Below are positions 58,107 through 64,000 of a stretch of 64,000 nt of DNA, in pieces. A program made the translations under genes and the position numbers. The notes under the pieces were generated by a model. It did not search any database. It saw only the letters and a list, made by a program, of their open reading frames with translations, and was not told where the DNA came from. Within the stretch, counting starts at the first letter, position 1. Every line of letters starts with the position of its first letter. Origin of the DNA: Mytilus galloprovincialis (Eukaryota; Mollusca; Bivalvia; Mytilida; Mytilidae); NCBI RefSeq assembly GCF_965363235.1, contig NC_134839.1, forward strand, positions 79,943,410 through 80,007,409. The letters are read 5' to 3'.

Positions 58107-60509
58107 TTACAATTTTTGGTCTTCGCGCAGAGATACGCTTGTTTCAGATGTAATCTGAGTAGACTTTTGGTGTTCTGCGATAAAGACTGTATGAAAACCG
58201 GGAATGAATTTTGACAGAAACTGTTTATATCCTTCTCTGAAATGTCTGTTTGTTAATCCATACAAGATACTGTTCAAGGAACTGTTAAAATGTCCAACTT
58301 GCATAAACAAGATATACAGCCAACTAGGCCATTTGTCTGACCTGTCGAAAAATAATGTCAGGTCATATGGTGTCCAGCAGATAAGAAATGAAATGAATAC
58401 AATAAAAAATGTTCTGGCCAATCGCACTTCATCTTTCCTACCTTTCTTGTTTCTTGTCTTGCATTTAACTGACATAGCAATATGTCGTCTACTTTGGCGA
58501 ACGTACAAATATATCTTCACATAGCAAAATAAGATGAGCGAAAGTGGAATATATAAAGCTGTCACACTTAAGAATATTGTATAACTAAGTGAAATCAACC
58601 GGTCAAAAGAGCATCCAAGTGTCTTCAAATCGAAAGTATCACCACCCCATCCTGTCAAGTTAGGCAGTTCTATCAAAAAGGCTATAAACCACAAACTAGT
58701 ACACATCAAAATTGTTTTTCTCTTGGTAAAGATTCTTTTATAGAGCTGGAACTTGTTGATCATTATATACCTGATAAAATAGAAATTAATTCTTAATTAC
58801 ATATTTAAAATTGTATACCTTTTTTAAAATTTTTAAAATAGAAGGTCTGATCATACCATGGCTGTTTGAGTTAAGCAGATAATAAAGTTGCTTTTCTTGG
58901 GGAGGGGGGGGGGTATAAAACTCTGTCAATGAGTAAACTATGTGGGTAGTTTAATGACACTATAGAACCATTGTTGAACGATTATTTGGAATACTAATAA
59001 AAGGGCCTGTTGTTCAAATAAGAAGTACCTGTTTTAGTACTACCAAACTTCCGGGAACAATTGCACTTTTATATGCAATTAAAGGTGAGTGGGTTTAATT
59101 TTTCTGCAGAAGTCCGGATAAGGTATAGTTTTGACATGACATGACTGTCACTTCATTTTAACTTAAGACAAAGTGGTCATTTATGTTTGCAATAGCAGAA
59201 TTTAATATAGATGCAATGGGACTATGATTTACTGGATTTATTCTGTATGTCAAGAATAACCTTATTTGAATTGAGCTATATTTGGAAAACGCATTAATTC
59301 AAAAAAGAATAATAGAACGTAGATATTCATCTTACACTTGCGGAGGAAGCTGTTTTTAGGTTCCTTTTTATAAAATTTGATGATAAATGATGTTTGTCTG
59401 GCTTGCTACAAGAATTTAAGGCTTCATTTTTTTACATAAATAAGGCCGTCGTTAGTTTTTTGTTTGAATTGTTTTACATTGTCATTTTGTGTCTTTTGTG
59501 GACAGTTGTCTCATTGGCAATCATACCACATCTTCTTTTTTATATTTATATTAAATTTTACAGTAAAAGAAAATTATTGAACAAAACAATGGAAGTTACC
59601 TCCACTTCAATATATATATATACAACTCGTCTAAACATCAACCCAACAATGTTAGATCTTTTGTTTTGGTCTTCCCTCGCCGGGATTCGGACTCATGCTA
59701 CTGAGATATCGTGACACCAAATCGCCTATACATATATATATACTAGAACACACCCGTGATATCGCGGGTCCGTGACTGAATTAAATTATATAACTAAGCG
59801 CAAGCCTTATTTTAGTATTATTGTCATCTGATAAAGTCATGCCGATTATAAGATACACAGTTTTCTCTGCTTTCAAATCTTTCTGTTTGAACCCGTCGAA
59901 TTGGAACTTATCAATTATTGGTAATATTAATTATGTGGAAAACAAAAGGGCCTGGAATGGAGTATTTTTTAATCAACAGCATTGTCCTAATTCTTTGATT
60001 CGCTGGCTGTTTTACGTCATGCCCGCTAACAAATTGAAAACTGTACCTATACGCCTTTTTTTAGTCACAGATTTTTAGTATTCGTATTATTCTTAGAAAG
60101 TCTTACTGATTAAAATACTACAATAGGTAACAATTTGACAATTTAGTAGTGTCAACCCTGTGATTATGACCCGTGTATATAGCATATTAATCCTGAATAC
60201 ACCGTTGGTGGTGCGCCTGTCAGATGCGGAACGTACAGATAAGGTAATAGGTAACATGTGAATATACTATTGGTATCGTCATCGGACTCGACCCGGAACT
60301 TCTTAATTATTGGCAATATTAATTACGTGGAAAACAAAGGGGCCTGGAGTGGTGTAATTTTTAATCTACACCTTTGTCATATATTAGTTATATATAAAGT
60401 TGAACTCTTTGATTCGTCGTTTCTACGTGATGACGGCTGACAAATTGGACCTCGTAATTTTAGTATTATAGATATATATGGTTGGAACGTAGTTTTCAAT
60501 TTAGACTCG

Positions 60510-60541
<32 letters not shown>

Positions 60542-61882
60542 GCTATTTTCATTATCAACAAACTTATGTTGATACATCGATGAATGTTTAAATGGCAGTT
60601 ATGTTATTTTCATTATGAATTTGTGTCTTTAATTTATAATTATAAAGAGGTAGAAAATAATAAAAAGTTTGGCATTTTGCCTTTGATAATTAATGACGTA
60701 TAATTTATGGACGTGGGAATTTCCCGTTTTCAATTCAATCGGATTTCCCTTGAACTGTTTGTGAATAAAATATCAAGATGGTTTGTTTTCTCACGTCTGG
60801 CCGTGAGAATTTAATACTGTTTTATTTTCTGTTCTCTGCCTTAAACTGTCGTTGTTCTGTATGAAGAGTGTTTTACCTATTAACAGCAACAGCAGCTAGA
60901 TTCATCATTGAGCAAACGCACGCCATAACGCAAATAATAGCTACCAAGTGACATAACCAAACGTTCTCTATGTATGGTCCTGCCCCATTTATTATTCCTG
61001 TAACGACAATAACCAACCAAATCTACATAAAAAGCTTTTAACTAGCATTTATTCTAAAGCAAACATTAGACCGTTGGTTTTCTCGTTTAAAGGTTTTACA
61101 CTAGTAATTTTGGGGCCCTTTATAGCTTGGTGTTCGGTGTGAGCCAAGGCTCCGTGTTGAAGGCCGAACATTGACCTATAATGGTTTACTTTTATATATT
61201 GTTATTTGGATGGAGAGTTATCTCATTGGCACTCACACCACATCTTCCTATATCTATAAGTCTGGTTGTATGATTCTCACATTCTCCCATATTCAGTATA
61301 TAAACTGTATTACTAATTTCGAACAGCGTTATACTACTTTTGCCTTTATTTATTCTTTACAACATTAACATTCATTTTACAATGCATTTACAGTCGACGT
61401 ATTAATTTACCATAATTAAGATAACGTGTTGACCACGAGGCTGTCCTTATGGTACTTTTGAAGTAAATGCTTCCTCAAATTTAACCGACTTATTATAAAC
61501 TCGTGATACTTATGTAAAAATGTAAAAGTAATTATCATAAAGCGGATAAACTAAATACATAGCCATACGTGGTTATTTTTCTTAACTTTATTCACTAGCA
61601 ATTTTTATTACGTTACTGTACAGAAATTCAAACAATAAAAAAGCATTATTATTATTTAGTCATATAGTATTATCGTCAACTGTCCCTGCCTGTATAAACA
61701 TATATGCAGATAAACTAAACCTAAAAGTCACCGACCAACTCCTGTATCCAAGTGCAAGGCTTACCAATATAGTTAAAAGGCTCCACTATCAGAATAACAA
61801 TGAAATCAGCAATTGCTAAATTAACGATAAACATGTTCCCAGTTGTTCTAAGTTTCTTTGATATCATAACAGCTCCAATCAC
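58107..61882 (-). CDS. Class A GPCR, melatonin-receptor/Tre1-like
   Basis: Minus-strand exons are 61882-61765, 60997-60877 and 58770-58107 (stop); all introns are GT-AG and in phase. They encode 300 residues from the end of TM1 to the C-terminus. Visible landmarks are KKLRTTGNMFIVNLAIADF (loop 1 and TM2 with the conserved Asp), WLCHLVAIICVMACVCS (TM3 with its disulfide Cys), NRY in place of DRY at the TM3 end, LPNLTGWGGDTFD and a second Cys in loop 2, PLSLILFCYVKIY (TM5), CWTPYD (TM6) and NSILYG in place of NPxxY (TM7), then a Ser/Thr-rich tail. NRY, LPNxxGWG and NSILYG suit the melatonin-like/Tre1-like rhodopsin group; the ligand is unknown. A possible TM1 exon lies at 62751-62691 (EIVFNILPVTGYGYAVTLYQ, phase-compatible), but it lacks the usual TM1 Gly-Asn. 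The start codon was not found. Confidence 0.88.
59438..59545 (+). repeat. SINE-sized repeat, short copy
   Basis: Same family as 44862-45052: GAATTGTTTTACATTGTCAT and GGCAATCATACCACATCTTC. It lies in a GPCR intron. Confidence 0.75.
59890..60450. repeat. Diverged tandem duplication
   Basis: Segments at about 59895-60055 and 60290-60445 share GGTAATATTAATTATGTGGA (or its variant), AAGGGGCCTGGAGTGG-type and CTTTGATTCG blocks in order, with roughly 80% identity by eye. It is in the intron of the GPCR gene. Content is unrecognised. Confidence 0.7.
61068..61248 (+). repeat. SINE-sized repeat
   Basis: Copy of the 44862-45052 family (GACCGTTGGTTTTCTCGTTT, GGGCCCTTTATAGCTTGG, ATCTCATTGGCACTCACACC). 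It lies between two GPCR exons. Confidence 0.7.
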
Positions 61883-62959
61883 CTGTAATAAACAAAATAA
61901 ATGTTTTATATCTAAATAGCCTACTCGCCTTTCTTCACACTAAGTTACCCATCTTACTTTTTTATATTTCTTGTTGTATTATTCATACATTGATTAAGTG
62001 AGTTAAAATGGACTTTTTTGCAATACCAACATTTATTAATATTCTAAAATGCAAGGACTGGCGATTGGTGAAGAAAAAATATATATGTTATCCACGTTAG
62101 GACAGTTGGAAAACTGGATAGTCGAGAACACTAGGAAGAAATCTTTTCAATCGGTTTAGGTGACAGTATTAATAATATGTTTTGAAGTTCAAGCGTTTTC
62201 TTCAGTTTTTGTTTGTACCTTTAAGTTGTATTCTGAATCAATTCAATTGACTATATTAATGTCAGTAAATCGGATTTATGTCCCTTATTTCATATAGCGT
62301 CTGACTACAGTGCTCTACTTATACATCTCTGTCTTCCAGTGTTTTAAGTTTTCATCGTTCCTGAGGAAGGCAAATTCAGAAAAGCGATTGGAACGCACGA
62401 AATGTAGGGAGTTATTAAAAAATTATAACATGATTAATTACGATGCGTGTAGTCTAAATCTGTTCGTCCGCGGAATGGCAGCCAGTTTGAAAATAATTTT
62501 GTTGTTCTCTCCTGTTACAGCATTTTTGTGTACCTTCTGAGTATATTTCATTGTAAGCACTATAAAAGTACATGTGTTTTTATAGTATCTTACTAACTTG
62601 ATATGTAGATGGAAGTAAACTTCTACACAATTCGAATAAAAGGACAAAAAGTACTTCGTAATTCCTTTCTGTTACGTTCTGTCATGTTACCTGATACAAA
62701 GTAACAGCATAACCATAACCAGTAACAGGAAGGATGTTAAAGACAATTTCGCTGATGAATCACAAAGTTAATCTACTATATGCCAACCATTTCATTTAAT
62801 ATAGGTTATGATCATCATATTAAATAAATCTCAACATAATATACAGTATATTCAATGAAAAGACAGGTTTCTTTACTTTTGATAAACAGCAGAGAACATT
62901 GCGCAATTGTAGTATAGCCGATGCTAACAGAAAGGAATTTATTTTAGAATGTTTCACCA

Positions 62960-63285
62960 GCCCAGTAGTCAGCACTTCGGTGTTGACATGAATATCAATA
63001 ATTGGTCATTTTTATAAATTTCCTGTTTACAAAACTTTGAATTTTTCGAAAAACTAAAGATTTTCTTATTCCAGGCATAGATTACCTTTATATTTATAGC
63101 CTTTATAGCCTATTTTTATAGCACAACTTTTTGAATTTTGGATCCTCAATGCTCTTCAACTTTGTACTTGTTTGACTTTATAACTTTTGATATGAGCGTC
63201 ACTGATGAGTCTTATGTAGACGAAACGCGCGTCTGGCGTACTAAATTATAATCCTGATACCTTTGATAACTATCATTACCAAGGC
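62960..63285 (+). mobile_element. Hammerhead-ribozyme repeat, long type
   Basis: The unit begins near CCAGCCCAGTAGTCAGCACT, runs through TTCCAGGCATAGATTACC and CTCTTCAACTTTGTACTTG, then carries a complete hammerhead and ends CCTGATACCTTTGATAACTA. It is the best-preserved long copy. Hammerhead ribozymes are known from Penelope-like elements and retrozymes of bivalves; no protein is encoded. Confidence 0.82.
63193..63243 (+). ncRNA. Hammerhead ribozyme, intact core
   Basis: All invariant parts are present in order: CTGATGA (63202-63208), stem II GTCT/AGAC (63209-63212 and 63218-63221) around loop TATGT, GAAA (63222-63225), a very short stem III in CGCGCG, and the cleavage triplet GTC (63231-63233). 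Stem I pairs GCGTCA (63196-63201) with TGGCGT (63234-63239), including two G-U pairs. Cleavage is expected after 63233. The tiny stem III is typical of metazoan retroelement hammerheads, which are thought to act best as dimers. Confidence 0.88.
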
Positions 63286-63484
63286 AGATTTTTCAACTTG
63301 CAAATACAGTTTCAAAAGATAAATGACATTGTTTGCTGTTGTCTTCCAATTGTGACCCATTTGAAATGATGTATTTCTCTCTTAAACCATGAAATAAAGC
63401 AATTTTTTTTTTAAATAATTCCTTCCTGTCACCAACTCTGTCCTGTTACTTGTCCTGTTACTCAAGATTCTTTCATGTTACCGA

Positions 63485-63701
63485 TAAATAAACTCATGAT
63501 AGATGCCAGGATTGAAATTTTATATTTACGCCAGACGCGCGTTTCGCCTACAAAAGACTCGTCAGTGACGCTCGAATCAAAAAACACAGAAGTGCTGACT
63601 GCAGGGTTGGTGATACCCTCTGGGAAATAAATATCCACCAGCAGTGACATCGACCCAGTGGTTGTAAATAAACTCATCATAGATACCAGGACTATATTTT
63701 A
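63485..63701 (-). mobile_element. Retrozyme-like unit with 180-bp direct repeats
   Basis: The segment TAAATAAACTCATGATAGAT at 63485 recurs as TAAATAAACTCATCATAGAT at 63665, a spacing of exactly 180 bp. On the minus strand the unit holds one hammerhead ribozyme. One monomer plus a partial second is the structure expected of an integrated copy of circular or concatemeric ribozyme RNA. It shares the GGTATCACCA and CAGTCAGCACTTC blocks with the long-type unit. Confidence 0.75.
63527..63574 (-). ncRNA. Hammerhead ribozyme, intact core, minus strand
   Basis: On the minus strand: CTGACGA (fits CUGANGA), stem II GTCT/AGGC with one G-U pair around TTTGT, GAAA, CGCGCG and GTC. Stem I pairs GCGTCA with TGGCGT, the same as in the 63.2-kb copy. 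Cleavage is expected after the GTC (plus-strand position about 63534). Confidence 0.82.
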
Positions 63702-64000
63702 GTATATGTCTTATCCTTTTGTATTTAAAATGCTAAAATAATTAATTGGCATTTGATAAAATAATGTAGGCTATACTAGTAAAACAGATATAGTATCTTT
63801 AACCTATTCTTTTTTCCCATTAGAAAGTTTTTAAAATTGATTCACTTTGGTAACAGGAAAGAACTGGAATTTGTAGTACCATTTTTAAAATTGCAATTAT
63901 TACCACATTTTACAATTGTTTGAATTACAGACAACAACCCCTAGATCCTCAATGTGTGTTCTTCCATTTGTGCTATTAAAATACCGGTTCTAAAGATATA
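63702..64000. other. Nothing recognised
   Basis: AT-rich DNA with no supported feature up to the window end. Confidence 0.4.

Noticed and set aside
63462-63680. 72-codon minus-strand ORF
   Set aside because: It runs straight through the hammerhead ribozyme and the retrozyme unit; the frame is a by-product of non-coding repeat sequence.

Overview
The window is AT-rich animal DNA with short exons, long introns and very dense repeats. The repeat families (Penelope-like reverse transcriptase fragments with long 3' tails, hammerhead-ribozyme repeats, Helentron-like elements, BEL/Pao and gag-bearing LTR elements) and the receptor subfamily point to a bivalve mollusc, most likely a Mytilus-type mussel. 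This is inference from recognised sequence types; no search was run. No tRNA, rRNA, CRISPR array or bacterial-style operon was seen.

Host genes are few. (1) A small two-exon single-pass membrane protein lies at 10372-11486 (+). (2) Three paralogous four-EF-hand genes lie at about 27354-34258 (+), 38151-40316 (-) and 42765-47499 (-). Two of them have a clear signal peptide. All three are cut by introns at the same point inside calcium loops 2 and 4, so they look like one local family of secreted calcium-binding proteins made by duplication with inversion. (3) A class A GPCR, closest in motif to the melatonin-receptor/Tre1-like group, lies at 58107-61882 (-). Its N-terminal exon is uncertain.

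The left third is mostly mobile DNA. At 28-5561 is a young LTR element (minus strand) that carries gag and an aspartic-protease-like ORF but no visible polymerase. At 13978-15890 is a broken BEL/Pao remnant (integrase part plus 3' LTR). At 17074-17530 is a Helentron-like non-autonomous element. At 17855-22815 is a 65-bp satellite array split by a second gag-bearing LTR element without visible polymerase. The middle and right parts hold fragments of three related reverse-transcriptase families and their 3' tails, several of them inside introns of the EF-hand genes, plus fold-back elements and MITEs.

The most notable signals are: hammerhead ribozymes at 63.2 kb (+) and 63.5 kb (-), one in a 180-bp unit with flanking direct repeats like a metazoan retrozyme, with two decayed copies at 39.9 and 50.9 kb; two Helentron-like elements (17.1 and 35.0 kb) whose 5' palindrome and 3' subterminal repeat differ between copies but remain complementary within each copy; the EF-hand gene cluster; and the gag-only LTR elements.
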